Position numbers and translations under genes: made by a program. Under the pieces are notes generated by a model, which saw nothing but the letters and a program-made list of their open reading frames with translations, was not told the origin of the DNA and made no database searches. Below, piece after piece: positions 35,762 through 46,169 of a stretch of DNA of 64,000 nt; position 1 is the first letter of the stretch, and every line of letters begins with the position of its first letter. The stretch spans positions 85,552-149,551 of the forward strand of contig JAQYWR010000011.1 in assembly GCA_029379225.1 (NCBI GenBank), written 5' to 3'. This DNA comes from Nostoc sp. S4 (GTDB lineage Bacteria > Cyanobacteriota > Cyanobacteriia > Cyanobacteriales > Nostocaceae).

Positions 35762-37327
35762 TTAAAATTCAGACAGCCTCAGCCAAGCTTTTAGCTTTCC
35801 CTGAATACTTTTACGATGATGGTCTTGTAAAACACTCATCCACACTGAAGTTGATAAAACAGTGCCACAAATTACTGCACTAATGGCAATTACAGCCCAT
35901 TCTGAAGTTATTCCTAGTAGAAACAGACTTTTCTTGGCTAACCAAGATAAGCTCAAACAGCAGACTAAGACGATAGCCCACAAACCGACTACCTGATGTA
36001 AATAGATGCCAAAGTTGAGGCGCAAACGTACTATTGGTCTGTAGACTGCATACCAATTATTTGTTAGCATCTGTGCCAACATTGTTGCCATTGCTACCCC
36101 AACTAATCCCAGAGGTTTAATCAAAACCCATGTAAATACTAAATTCAGAATACCTGAAGTTAAAGACCAAGGTGCATACTTTTCATCTTCCGTGGCTCGC
36201 GAACTTGTTGTCAGAATCACATGTTGTGTTTCTAGGGTGAGGATAATACAAAAAATCAACAAGACATCAAAACCGACAAAGTTACCCTTACCCAACCACA
36301 ATTTGATAAAATCTTCACCTGCCACAATTAAAAATGCAACTCCTGCTGCCACAATGGACAATCCTATGCGTGCATTACGTAAAGTCATTCGGTGAATTTC
36401 TGCTAAATTTCCAGCTTGCCATGCTTGACTAATAAAAACTGCTGAAGAACCAGCAAAAGCAATAGCGGCTTGAGAAATATTAGCTATCAAATTATAAGTT
36501 GCTTGATAACTGGGAATATTGTGAGAACCCTTAAAAATAGCAATAAAATAAGTATCAGTTCGTAAAATTAAAAACGTTCCTAAATCAGTTAACCACCAAT
36601 ATAATGAGGGTTTAAATAGTGCCTTAGCATATTGAATATTCCAATTACCCTGTAAAAGCAATAAATTAGGAAAACGCCAACGAATAATTGTGATAAATAT
36701 TAGCCGCTGGATTAAACCAGCAAATACAGAAATTGTTGCCAATGCTAATAATCCACCTCCCAACATGACTGCAATCATGTTGCTAAATATAATTAAAAAA
36801 TAGGTTAATACTGCAATCAGACCATCCCAGCCAACATATCCCATACCCGCCAATAAGCAGTCAAAGTAAGATAACCAAACTGCGATCGCGTAACCAGCAC
36901 ACATCAATGTCCAAGCCCAAAGTACTTGCTCTTGAGACACTTCATGTAACTCAAGTTGGCTGATTAAACCGTAACCAACGACCCACGCTATCAAGAAAAC
37001 AGCCACAGCCAACCATTGTAAAATTAACCGACCTGTAACTACTAAATCTCCAATATGTTGCTGAGTCTCATCTGTTAATTCTACTTCTGGATCGAAGCCA
37101 CTTTTTCCTTTTGCTAAAGCTATATGCCGCGTCAAAGTTGGGGTAATTCCTAAAGATAGCAACCAGAAAAAAGATTGGCTATTACCTAGTAAATACCATA
37201 ATCCAAGTTCTTCTTTTCCCATAAACCGGAAAAGAGTAGGGGTTAAAACTAAGCCTGAGAGAATTATCGACACTCGACTTAGCCAGGAAACACTCACTGC
37301 AAAAGCAATTCGTCGAGAAACTGACAT
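35762..37327 (-). CDS. Wzx-like polysaccharide flippase (MOP superfamily)
   Basis: A 521-residue protein with about 12-14 hydrophobic helices throughout, starting SRRIAFAVSVSWLSRVSIIL, which fits the polysaccharide-transport branch of the MOP (MATE-like) superfamily. It would flip lipid-linked repeat units across the inner membrane. It is the last gene of the leftward polysaccharide run, which also encodes a Wzy-like polymerase and a Wzc-like kinase. Confidence 0.85.
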   Translation of the reverse strand: MSVSRRIAFAVSVSWLSRVSIILSGLVLTPTLFRFMGKEELGLWYLLGNSQSFFWLLSLGITPTLTRHIALAKGKSGFDPEVELTDETQQHIGDLVVTGRLILQWLAVAVFLIAWVVGYGLISQLELHEVSQEQVLWAWTLMCAGYAIAVWLSYFDCLLAGMGYVGWDGLIAVLTYFLIIFSNMIAVMLGGGLLALATISVFAGLIQRLIFITIIRWRFPNLLLLQGNWNIQYAKALFKPSLYWWLTDLGTFLILRTDTYFIAIFKGSHNIPSYQATYNLIANISQAAIAFAGSSAVFISQAWQAGNLAEIHRMTLRNARIGLSIVAAGVAFLIVAGEDFIKLWLGKGNFVGFDVLLIFCIILTLETQHVILTTSSRATEDEKYAPWSLTSGILNLVFTWVLIKPLGLVGVAMATMLAQMLTNNWYAVYRPIVRLRLNFGIYLHQVVGLWAIVLVCCLSLSWLAKKSLFLLGITSEWAVIAISAVICGTVLSTSVWMSVLQDHHRKSIQGKLKAWLRLSEF

Positions 37328-37513
37328 ATAATATAATTCTTGAGATTGAGATAATGAGAAAATTTGTTAAAGCTAAACTGTGGCAAAAAATAAGATTAAG
37401 TAGGCAAAGCTAAAATCGGCGATCGCAATTTACAAGTCAGTCCTTGAACTTGAATATAATCTTCGACTCCAAACCACCGGACAATCGTTATTGCTAAAGT
37501 TAAAGTTATTTGG

Positions 37514-38467
37514 TCATTGAGGAAAAATTGAGACAATACGACGACGGAAGGCGTAGATGATTACCAAAACTCTGCTAAAGCCGTCAAATCCCAACCATTG
37601 CATAATTGCGATCGCTATACTCAAACGAATGCACCAAGGCGAGTAACGTAGTTGAGGATAATAAGCGATCGCATTGTTGCGAAAATAAGTTGCGTGTTGG
37701 CGATCGCCATTATGTAACGCTTTCCAAGCTAAATAGATACTCGCATAACCATAACTACGGTTTTTTAAATACAATAACTCTCTTTGAAGTGATTGGAATA
37801 AGTTTTCAATCGTTACTAAATCTTGTTCTAATATCTGCCAGTTTTTTGTCATATTATTGTTATGCTGTCGATAATAAACTAGAGGTTCTTTAATTACAGC
37901 TAAAGGATAATTAGTAGCAATCCGAATCCACATATCCCAATCTTCTGAAGAGCGTAAATTGCTATTAAATTTACCGACTTTCTGTAAGCAATAAGAACGA
38001 ACTATTACTGAAGAAGTAACTATTGTATTTTTTTCTAATAATTTTTTTAGAGCATTACCCTCGGCATTGGATGTTATTATTCTTCCTAAGGAATTTCCTT
38101 GGAAATCAATTAACATCATACTTGTATGTAACAAGCCTACTTCTGGATGATTTTTTAGATAATGTACTTGTTTTTCTAGTTTTGTTGGCTCCCATAGATC
38201 GTCAGCGTCTAAAAATGCGATGTACTTGCCTTTTGCACGCTCAATGCCTGTGTTGCGTGCTGTAGCTACACCCTGATTTTCTTGTACAATCAATCTCACT
38301 CGTGGGTCTGGTAGCTCGCTAGCCCATTGCACAATATTGTCTGTACTACCATCATTAATAATTAATACTTCAAAATCAGTGAAAGTTTGAAATAAGATAC
38401 TTTTTAGAGTTTCTGGTAGATAAGTCATGGCGTTGTAGGCGGGGATGATGATAGAAACTTTTGGCAT
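37514..38467 (-). CDS. GT2-family glycosyltransferase
   Basis: A 317-residue GT-A enzyme. The N-terminal KVSIIIPAYNAMTYLPETL, the VLIINDGSTD strand, the DxD in YIAFLDADDLWEP, and SEDWDMWIRIA further on are all classic GT2 motifs. The C-terminal third is less conserved and may set acceptor specificity. It lies within the Wzx/Wzy polysaccharide cluster, 186 bases upstream of the flippase gene. Confidence 0.92.
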   Translation of the reverse strand: MPKVSIIIPAYNAMTYLPETLKSILFQTFTDFEVLIINDGSTDNIVQWASELPDPRVRLIVQENQGVATARNTGIERAKGKYIAFLDADDLWEPTKLEKQVHYLKNHPEVGLLHTSMMLIDFQGNSLGRIITSNAEGNALKKLLEKNTIVTSSVIVRSYCLQKVGKFNSNLRSSEDWDMWIRIATNYPLAVIKEPLVYYRQHNNNMTKNWQILEQDLVTIENLFQSLQRELLYLKNRSYGYASIYLAWKALHNGDRQHATYFRNNAIAYYPQLRYSPWCIRLSIAIAIMQWLGFDGFSRVLVIIYAFRRRIVSIFPQ

Positions 38468-38675
38468 AAATCATTGTTATAGCTATAATTTATAGTTTTA
38501 AATTCTAATTTTGATAATAATTTTACTGAAAATGCAGAGACATATCAAAGACAATTCAAATAACTATCTTGCATAAAAAATAATTAATTTTAAATAGTTA
38601 AAGAAGATTATTTGTACCTTTGTGACTCTGGATGAGCTTTTGATATCCCCGATGTTGAAGGTGGGATAAGAGTAT

Positions 38676-39860
38676 CTAGAGTCTGCTTTTTCTAGACTGA
38701 ATAATTGTCTGTAAAATTACATCTCGATAGCGTAAGGCAACAGCATCCCAACCAAAACGTAAGGCACTATTTCTTGCTTTATCTTGCCAATCTCCACTCA
38801 GGACTTTGGCAATAGCAGCAGCATAGTTTTCTATATCAGTGACATCGCATAAAATTCCGGCATCTGCGACCATATAGCGACGCATTTCATCGTCTGTAGT
38901 AACTACTGGTAAGCCACTAGCCATTGCTTCCAAATAAGAAAGGGCACATGGTTCGTTAATGGAAGGCAATGTGAATGCATTTACACTTCGATAAACTTTT
39001 GGCATCCGATCGGCTGCAAAGGTTTTGATGGCAAAGCGATCGCCTCCCAACAACTCATCGCCTAAAGATTGAAAGTATGCTCGGTCGGTACCATCCCCAC
39101 AAATGAGAAGACTGACTTGTGGTAAGCAGGCTACAGCTTTGATTGCTAGTTCAACCCGCTTATGGCAGTCTCGGTTAAGAGACGCCACACACAAAACTAC
39201 AGGGCTGTTTAAACCTAAAGCTATCTGTTCTCCTTGGGGTGTAAAGCGGTTAGTATCTACGCCGTTGGGAATGATGGTAATAGGTTGAGAAGGTCGTAAA
39301 ATTCGGGCAAAATTAGCCATAGTTTCCGAAAAAACTACGAGACGATCCGGGCGAAATTGCAAGTTGCGTGCTAGCGGTCGCCCTTGGGCTAGCAATCCGG
39401 TGTGTTCGGTATAAATAATCGGCGTACCAATTAAGGCACGGACAAAGGCTGCCATTGCTAGGCCTCCGTAGTCATTGCAAGGAAAAATCAAGTCAGCAGG
39501 GCGTCTGAGCAGTCGTATAGCGCAAGGGAAAAAACTTGTCAGGTGTTCAATAACGATGTCAGGATGGGTAGAAAAACGTTTCAGTAAGGAAGCGATCGCT
39601 GAAGAATTGAGAATTTGACGCGCCTTTGTACGGGAAATCCCACCGGCTGGATGATAAAACGAACTACAGCGATCGCCTGCTAATAATTCCACCTCAAAGT
39701 CAGTACTTAAATGACGAGCCAGTTCAATCGCAAATATTTCCGAGCCACCACTCCAATTAACCCCTGCACTCGGATGCACTAAAACCACTCGATAGGCTCG
39801 TTGATGTCGTGCTGTCAGTTCGATATTATTACTACTAGAGTCAATAAATTGCTGGCTCAT
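38676..39860 (-). CDS. GT4-family glycosyltransferase
   Basis: About 394 residues from the ATG at 39860 (MSQQFID), seven bases after the polymerase gene's stop; an in-frame upstream start at 39923 would overlap that gene. The N-terminus has VVLVHPSAGVNWSGGSEIFA and the donor domain has SINEPCALSYLEAMASGLPV, both typical of GT4. It is part of the Wzx/Wzy cluster. Confidence 0.9.
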   Translation of the reverse strand: MSQQFIDSSSNNIELTARHQRAYRVVLVHPSAGVNWSGGSEIFAIELARHLSTDFEVELLAGDRCSSFYHPAGGISRTKARQILNSSAIASLLKRFSTHPDIVIEHLTSFFPCAIRLLRRPADLIFPCNDYGGLAMAAFVRALIGTPIIYTEHTGLLAQGRPLARNLQFRPDRLVVFSETMANFARILRPSQPITIIPNGVDTNRFTPQGEQIALGLNSPVVLCVASLNRDCHKRVELAIKAVACLPQVSLLICGDGTDRAYFQSLGDELLGGDRFAIKTFAADRMPKVYRSVNAFTLPSINEPCALSYLEAMASGLPVVTTDDEMRRYMVADAGILCDVTDIENYAAAIAKVLSGDWQDKARNSALRFGWDAVALRYRDVILQTIIQSRKSRL

Positions 39861-39867
39861 AAAAGGT

Positions 39868-41295
39868 TCATTTAGATACAGAGTTATCCACAGGTTTTGG
39901 CTGATTCCAGTTCCAAGCAGCAACCGAAAACAAAGTCCACCAATAGAAAAATAGAGTTGTGTGAGTCCAAATATTCTCAGTAATCATGCCGACAAGAATA
40001 GCTGCAAGAATAGCTAATAAGACTCGGCAAAAGTTTTGAGCGCTACTACAAGAGGTGCGCCGGAGTAACTGAATCAGATGTATAGCTTGAGTACCAAGAA
40101 AGACTAGAAAAGTTAAAAATCCTAAAATTCCACCTTCTGTCAAAGCGCGGACATAATCGTTGTGAGCGTAGTTGTTGTAAATAGTTAAATAGCGACTAGT
40201 AGCCAGACCATAACCAAAAATAGGTGACTGTTCCCAAGCCTGTATTAGTAAAGTCCACTGAGCAAGCCGCCAGTTAAAACTATTGCCGTCTCCGTGTGAA
40301 AGGATAATTGCCCGCGATATATCTATATCTGGATTCAAAAGTGGCGTTTGAGCTAGAGAACTGAGGCGTTCTTGTCCAAACTCGGTACTAGCAAATAAAA
40401 CTATGACTACTGCAAATAACAACACTCCACCAATCAGTTTAATTAAGCTCAATCTCGGTGCAATCAAAATCAGGATAAAAACAGCTAACATCATTAAGCT
40501 AAACAAAGCTTTAGTACTCACATAGAAAAAGCCGAGTAAGCCGAGCAATATTAGCCAAGGCCAGCGCTGCTGAGACTGACTCAGTTTCCAATAAGTCAAA
40601 CCAATGAATAGCAATAGAAAAGTAGCGAAAGTATTGGATAGACCGAGAGTGCCATTAATTCGGGAAATTTCTCCAGAAATTGGATCTTTAGTACCTTGGA
40701 GTATGGCTGGTAAGAACGAAACCGAAACAAACGTCTGTATCAATGCTACCGTCAGGGGTAGGATGAGAGCAAAAAATAATGCAGAGATCATCTTTTGAGG
40801 ATGGAGTCGGTCTTGCAACTGCATCACCAGCAAATAGACCATCAGCCAGGAAAAAAGGCGCACCCACTCGCGGATGCTGTCTAACAAAACACCACTATCC
40901 AGAGGCATTTCTCCTAGAGGTATGAGTATCACCCATACGCCTTGGAGGGCTACCCAGCCTGCAAATAACCACCAAAACTTATCAGTACGTACTATCTGAC
41001 CAGTTAGCAATCTTACCACCACATAAAGTAAAGTCAGGACATCCAGACTAATGGCGAATGCAGCTGGTATTTGTTGAATAGAGAAAGGATCGAGAGCGCT
41101 ACGCACAACCAACAAACCAATAACCGCTTGCTCAAATCGGTTAAAGAAGTAGAAAACTAGCGGTATTGAACCTACAGCTAAACCCAGGTAGAGGGGTTGA
41201 ATACCTGCGAGCAATCCTACAACTAAACCAATCCCCACACCTGCCAAAGTAATCCAAAGTGTTAACGCAGAACTTGAGCTTTGACTAGTTAACAT
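39868..41295 (-). CDS. O-antigen ligase / Wzy-type polymerase-like membrane protein
   Basis: A 475-residue protein with about ten to twelve membrane helices and the large periplasmic loop of the Wzy_C/O-antigen-ligase family, including a WRLAQWTLLIQAWEQSPIFG segment followed by YAHNDYVRALTEGG. It would join or polymerise repeat units at the periplasmic face. Its start lies two bases after the stop of the Wzc-like gene, so the two are probably translationally coupled. Confidence 0.88.
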   Translation of the reverse strand: MLTSQSSSSALTLWITLAGVGIGLVVGLLAGIQPLYLGLAVGSIPLVFYFFNRFEQAVIGLLVVRSALDPFSIQQIPAAFAISLDVLTLLYVVVRLLTGQIVRTDKFWWLFAGWVALQGVWVILIPLGEMPLDSGVLLDSIREWVRLFSWLMVYLLVMQLQDRLHPQKMISALFFALILPLTVALIQTFVSVSFLPAILQGTKDPISGEISRINGTLGLSNTFATFLLLFIGLTYWKLSQSQQRWPWLILLGLLGFFYVSTKALFSLMMLAVFILILIAPRLSLIKLIGGVLLFAVVIVLFASTEFGQERLSSLAQTPLLNPDIDISRAIILSHGDGNSFNWRLAQWTLLIQAWEQSPIFGYGLATSRYLTIYNNYAHNDYVRALTEGGILGFLTFLVFLGTQAIHLIQLLRRTSCSSAQNFCRVLLAILAAILVGMITENIWTHTTLFFYWWTLFSVAAWNWNQPKPVDNSVSK

Positions 41296-41297
41296 CT

Positions 41298-43445
41298 TTA
41301 CTTCGACCTCAAACCGTTTATGGAATTGGCGGTATCCCTCAAAGTAGTTGAATCTTTGAAAGGACGGGATAAATAGCGGTAGGACTTTTCAGTTTGAGTT
41401 GTCATCCCATTCACTACTACTCCCAGAATTGGTATCTGATTGTGTGTCAGTTCTGATACTGCTTTTCGGAGTAACTCTTTGAGTGTGAAGTTAGGGCGTG
41501 TAATCAGCACAACACCATCACTATATCGACCCAATGTAGCTGCATCAGCGCTAGTATTTAGGGGTGGAGTATCTATGATGACTAAATCATATTTAGCAAT
41601 AGCTTCTGCTATTAGTGACCTCATCGTTTCAGAATCTAACAACTGCGAGGGGCGTGGGTGCGCTTTTCCACAAGTCAATACTGAGAGATTCTCAATATCT
41701 CTAATCTGTACTGCATCCAGTAGAGAGCGATGTCCAGCGATCGCATCGGTAATTCCCGGCTTAGGATCTAAGTTAAATAGCTTGTGCTGCATCGGGCGAC
41801 GTAAGTCTGCATCTATGATTAATGTCCGCCGAGATAACATGGCTGAGACGGCGGCTAGGTGCGAGACCACTACTGATTTACCTTCTCCGGATTTAGTACT
41901 ACTAATCACAATGCTTCGCAACTTTTTAGAACTGCGAAACTCCAGGGTTTTTAGTAGCATTCGGTAGGGTTCAACCAAACCAATGTCGTCCAAAAATGTT
42001 TCTGCTGGTTCCAAGCTGAGTGTCTTGGCAGGCAAGGACGGTAATGTTGCCAATATGGGGATTTTTTCTAATATTTCTTCGGCTTCATCAGTATCGTAAA
42101 GCGTATTATCCATTGCTTCGATTAGCAGCACTACGCTAATAGCTAAAATAATTGCCAACACAATAGCTAACATCAGTACGAGAGAAAGTTTAGGGAAGGT
42201 AGGAGAAGTTGCTGGTTTCGCCGCTTCAACAATTCGGATGTTACCAACCAATTGGGCTTCAGCAATACGTGCTTCTTCGAGTTTGCTTTGCAATAACTTA
42301 AGGGATGCGGCTGCTTCTTCGCGTTGGCGGGTGAGTGCAGTCAGAGGTTGCTGTTGAATTGGCAATTGTGCTAAGCGAGTTTGCAGGTTAGCTCTTAAAG
42401 ACTTGACAACTCGTAGCTTATTTTCCACTGCCAAGCGTTCAATCTCATTGCTAATTAGCTCAGAAGTGAGATTCTGACTCAGGGGATCGGATGCAATATT
42501 ACTAGGGGAAATAGTTGGATTTCCAGGCGAAAGGCGAGCCAGTTCACGAGCGTACAAGGTACGGATAGCTTGCTGCTGGTTTAGCAGCGAAATCAAAGTA
42601 GGATGGTTCTCTGTAAAGCGCAGACGCGTAGTGATGATTTGCGTTTGCAAATCTGCCAACTTGGTGCGTAAGTTTTGGAGTTGTTGATCTTGTCCAGTGC
42701 GTACAGAGGCGTAAGCATTAGTGAGGTTTGTGGCAGTGGTAATTTGGCGCAAAGATGCGTCTCGCGATCGCGTTTCTTGGAGTTGGGCAACTAAAGTCCG
42801 TTCTTGGTCTTCTAGAGTGGCTAAACTATCAACTAAACTTTTGCTTTGGTCTTCAAAGGAAATAATGCCACTGGCTTGTCTGTATCTATTTTCCATAGCC
42901 TCAGCTTGTTGCAATCGCTGGCGAGCTGATGGCACCTCTATTTGCAAAAACTTCCTGACACTAGCAGCTTCTTTGCGGATTTGTTGGGCACTTTCCTCAA
43001 CCATTGTCTGGGAAATAGCATTAACAAGTTTCGCAGCCAGAATTGGATCTTGGGCTTGGTAGCTGATAACCAAGATATTCGTAGCTGGGACAATTTTTAC
43101 TTGCAAACGTTTACTTAACTTTGTAGTTGTAATCGGACTTTGAGAGTCAGGAAAAACCTTAGCTAGCGATCGCTCTAGTATAGGTTGCGATTTGACTAAT
43201 TCCGCTTGATCGGCTAATGGGCTAGGGCCACCTGGCGTACCCGCAGGTACTTGGGTGAGGTCACGTCCCAATTCAGAAACACTCACCCGTTTATCATCTA
43301 ATATCAGCCGTGCTGATGCTTGATACAAACTTGGGGTAAAAGCTAAATACATAAACGATCCCCCAATTACAGCAGCAAATGTTGCCAAGGCTGGCAAACT
43401 TCGCCGCTTCAAGACCACTAGTAAAGATGAAATGCCTTTTTCCAT
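41298..43445 (-). CDS. Wzc-like polysaccharide co-polymerase with BY-kinase domain
   Basis: About 715 residues from the ATG at 43445 (MEKGISSLL). Upstream in-frame starts, up to 43526, run through a dispersed repeat and are unlikely. An N-terminal Wzz domain with a membrane helix and a periplasmic coiled coil (QEVPSAR-type helices, many RL..LQ heptads) is followed by a second helix. The cytoplasmic tyrosine kinase has Walker A STKSGEGKSVVVS and Walker A' TLIIDADLRRP, with DLVIIDTPP as Walker B. The usual C-terminal tyrosine cluster is reduced to a few residues (SYRYL). It controls chain length and polymerisation. No Wza-like outer-membrane gene is nearby. Confidence 0.92.
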   Translation of the reverse strand: MEKGISSLLVVLKRRSLPALATFAAVIGGSFMYLAFTPSLYQASARLILDDKRVSVSELGRDLTQVPAGTPGGPSPLADQAELVKSQPILERSLAKVFPDSQSPITTTKLSKRLQVKIVPATNILVISYQAQDPILAAKLVNAISQTMVEESAQQIRKEAASVRKFLQIEVPSARQRLQQAEAMENRYRQASGIISFEDQSKSLVDSLATLEDQERTLVAQLQETRSRDASLRQITTATNLTNAYASVRTGQDQQLQNLRTKLADLQTQIITTRLRFTENHPTLISLLNQQQAIRTLYARELARLSPGNPTISPSNIASDPLSQNLTSELISNEIERLAVENKLRVVKSLRANLQTRLAQLPIQQQPLTALTRQREEAAASLKLLQSKLEEARIAEAQLVGNIRIVEAAKPATSPTFPKLSLVLMLAIVLAIILAISVVLLIEAMDNTLYDTDEAEEILEKIPILATLPSLPAKTLSLEPAETFLDDIGLVEPYRMLLKTLEFRSSKKLRSIVISSTKSGEGKSVVVSHLAAVSAMLSRRTLIIDADLRRPMQHKLFNLDPKPGITDAIAGHRSLLDAVQIRDIENLSVLTCGKAHPRPSQLLDSETMRSLIAEAIAKYDLVIIDTPPLNTSADAATLGRYSDGVVLITRPNFTLKELLRKAVSELTHNQIPILGVVVNGMTTQTEKSYRYLSRPFKDSTTLRDTANSINGLRSK

Positions 43446-43476
43446 ATGCGTCTTTGTATGATTGGGCATAGAACGT

Positions 43477-43560
43477 TGGGCATGGGGGAGCCAGTGCGCC
43501 CTTGCGCTGTGCTGACAGCCAAGCAACTGGGGTGGTTTCCCCTATGAACAACCCCTAAAA
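43477..43560 (-). repeat. Dispersed repeat upstream of the Wzc-like gene
   Basis: On the minus strand this contains CCAGTTGCTT, GCGCAAGG and CACTGGCTCCCCCATGCCCA in the same order as 57660-57712 on the plus strand. The last 21-base block is identical in both. It overlaps the doubtful N-terminal extension of the Wzc-like gene. Confidence 0.65.
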
Positions 43561-43651
43561 GGGTCTTGGATTTCTTCCACGAGCAACTGCCATCAACTGG
43601 CGTCATTGGGCATTGGTTTTTTGAAGTTACAAAAAACTAATGACTAAGAAC

Positions 43652-44842
43652 CTATTTTTTGTTAACAAACTCAGTAACTTTGCTCAAACTAGGCTCTGAA
43701 ATACTTACCGACTCAGGCGAATTCAGAATTGTTGTATATAGTTTTAAGGTTTCAGAAGTAATTTGATCCCAACTATAGTGAAGCTGTACATATTTTTGGG
43801 CATTCTGAGCCATTACTGCCATTTCAGTCGGGTGATTAATCGCCCAGTCTAAAGAACGCATACAAGAGTCTAGGTTTCCAGCTGCAAAAAGCATCCCCTG
43901 CCTATTGTTAATCAATTGCTGATGAGGCGGGATGTTACTTGCTAGCACTGGTACACCTTCCTGCATCGCTTCTAACATTGCTAAAGGTAGTCCCTCCACA
44001 TCAGAAGGAAGGACAAATAACCCCGCTCCCCGGACGATTTCCCATAGACGAGAACCTTGGAGTTGACCGACGAATACAATATCTCGATGATTCGCAACTG
44101 TTTCTAATAGCTTGGTGGTAAAGGATTTAGTATCGCTGACATCTCCGGCTAGAACCAGTTTCCATCCAGCTGGTTTCAATGCACAAAAAGCTTCAACGAG
44201 CAAGTCAGGACGCTTTTCTGGTACAAGTCTGCCTAAAAACAGAATGTAGCGCCCCCTTAACAAACCCAGAGATGTGGCGTAGGAAAAGTTAGGGTCTGAC
44301 CCACCAAAGCTAGCGGGAGCATTGGGGATGTAGATAGTCTCCCTTCCATAAGTTTCAAGAAAGTAGGATTTTAAATCTTTTGATACTACAATTAGCGCTT
44401 GGGCAAAGCGCACAGCGGCTTTTTCCCCCATCAGAATGAGACGACTAGATAAATTGCCCCACTTAGCGCGTTGCCAATCTAACCCCTGACAAGTAACAAC
44501 AACCTTTGCAGAGGTAGTTATTCTCGGTAAACAAGTAAATAGAGATGGGCCTAAAGCGTGAAAATGAACAATATCATATTGCTGACCACTAGCAGCGATC
44601 GCTCCTAGCGCTGAAGTAATAAAGGCATCAAGCCCACGCAAATGCAAACTCGGTAGGGAAATGACTCGCACACCCCAAAAGTCATAATGGTCAAACCAAG
44701 AATAGTCAGTATAAGAAGACCGAGCAAATAAATCAATACAATGACCCTGTGCCACCATACGAGGATACACTTCTGCACAGTAATGCTCAATTCCTCCCTG
44801 TTTGGGAGGCAAACCTTTGGCACCAATGACGGCTATTTTCAT
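43652..44842 (-). CDS. GT4-family glycosyltransferase
   Basis: A 396-residue GT-B enzyme. The start MKIAVIGAKGLPPKQGGIEH is typical of the family and fixes the initiation codon. The donor domain has RYILFLGRLVPEKRPDLLV and DVEGLPLAMLEAMQEGVPV. It is the second gene of the leftward polysaccharide run. Confidence 0.93.
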   Translation of the reverse strand: MKIAVIGAKGLPPKQGGIEHYCAEVYPRMVAQGHCIDLFARSSYTDYSWFDHYDFWGVRVISLPSLHLRGLDAFITSALGAIAASGQQYDIVHFHALGPSLFTCLPRITTSAKVVVTCQGLDWQRAKWGNLSSRLILMGEKAAVRFAQALIVVSKDLKSYFLETYGRETIYIPNAPASFGGSDPNFSYATSLGLLRGRYILFLGRLVPEKRPDLLVEAFCALKPAGWKLVLAGDVSDTKSFTTKLLETVANHRDIVFVGQLQGSRLWEIVRGAGLFVLPSDVEGLPLAMLEAMQEGVPVLASNIPPHQQLINNRQGMLFAAGNLDSCMRSLDWAINHPTEMAVMAQNAQKYVQLHYSWDQITSETLKLYTTILNSPESVSISEPSLSKVTEFVNKK

Positions 44843-44942
44843 GGCAATTAATTCTTTTTTTGAAAATGGTTCATTAAGTCTTCAAGACGCTTGGCGTGCT
44901 TGTTTGCAGGAGTAACCGCGTGATTGAAAACTTTGGCAGAAT

Positions 44943-46169
44943 TTATTTTCCAGTACGCGGTTCCCAAGACTTACCTGCTAACTCCCAACGACTTAGCATT
45001 TTGCAGTAAACACCCTCAATCACAGTACGGGCATCATAAGGCTGTGCAGTTCCCACACATGAAGCAATGGGATAATTTTCTGGATGTATTATTACCTGAC
45101 GTAAGGCATCTGCTACACACTCTGGTGTACGTTGCTTACAAATAACACCATTGTCAGCAGTTAACAATTTTGGGGTTTCACCGCATCTAGTGGTCACTAC
45201 AGGCGTCCCACTAGCTAGCGCTTCCAAAACTACCAAAGGCAGACCTTCGTAAGCACTGCATAGGATGAAAACGTTACAAATACGATGTAACTTTGCCAGT
45301 TCTTCTATTGCAACTGCGCCCAACATTGTTACCCGGTTAGACAATCCCAACTGAGCAATTTCTAGGCGTATTTCCGTCGTCAGCTCCCCATCACCCGCTA
45401 TTAGTAAATGAGTGTTGGGTTCACTCAAAGCAGCAAATCCACGTACTAAAAGCATCGGATCTTTTTGCGGATGCAACCGACCTGCAAATAAAACAAAACG
45501 TGTTTCCTCATCCAAACCCAATTTTTTAGCTAATTCGCGTCGTTGTACTTGCCGTTCTATCTGACTTAAAGGGTAGAAAATTTCGCTATCAAAAGAATTT
45601 TTGATGTACTCAATACGCTCTCGTATATTGGGATAACGCTGTTTATAAAATTCTGTTGCATCCGTATTACATGAAAGAATTTCCCTAAATTGGCGAACTA
45701 GTAAACTTTCTAGAGCAAAATATACCGCGGGAAATCTTCGCCAGAGAATCGCCTTTTGTTCGCCCTCAGCTTGCATCTGTGTATGAATATCATTATGGAC
45801 AAACAAAGTTTTTTCTCCCTGCCAATTCCAGGCTGCCAAACTTGGTTCTAGACGATGAAAATGCATAAAATCTGAGGACAAACAACGTCCTAAAAGTGCA
45901 GCCGTATACTTAAGTGTGGTGGGAATCTTACTTCTAACATTATCATTTTTCAAAAAAAATAAAGGCAAAAAACTAATTTCCCTACCTACAATTTCTACTG
46001 CTTGCCACTTTTGAGTAGGCTGAAAGTTATCATCTCCCGTTCCTACAAGCCGCACCGCAAATTCTCTAGGTGCGTATTTGATAAACATTTTGATTAATGT
46101 TTGAATTCCGCCAATACTGCTGTTCCAAGGATTGAATTGATAAAAAATTGTCAGAACTGGTTTACGCAT
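44943..46169 (-). CDS. GT4-family glycosyltransferase
   Basis: About 408 residues from the ATG at 46169 (MRKPVLTIFYQFNPWN), with AAGG eight bases before it; a GTG at 46202 would add eleven residues. The donor domain shows FVLFAGRLHPQKDPMLLV and AYEGLPLVVLEALASGTPV. As the first gene of the leftward polysaccharide run, it should be close to the operon's promoter, which lies in the large repeat-rich region to its right. Confidence 0.92.
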   Translation of the reverse strand: MRKPVLTIFYQFNPWNSSIGGIQTLIKMFIKYAPREFAVRLVGTGDDNFQPTQKWQAVEIVGREISFLPLFFLKNDNVRSKIPTTLKYTAALLGRCLSSDFMHFHRLEPSLAAWNWQGEKTLFVHNDIHTQMQAEGEQKAILWRRFPAVYFALESLLVRQFREILSCNTDATEFYKQRYPNIRERIEYIKNSFDSEIFYPLSQIERQVQRRELAKKLGLDEETRFVLFAGRLHPQKDPMLLVRGFAALSEPNTHLLIAGDGELTTEIRLEIAQLGLSNRVTMLGAVAIEELAKLHRICNVFILCSAYEGLPLVVLEALASGTPVVTTRCGETPKLLTADNGVICKQRTPECVADALRQVIIHPENYPIASCVGTAQPYDARTVIEGVYCKMLSRWELAGKSWEPRTGK

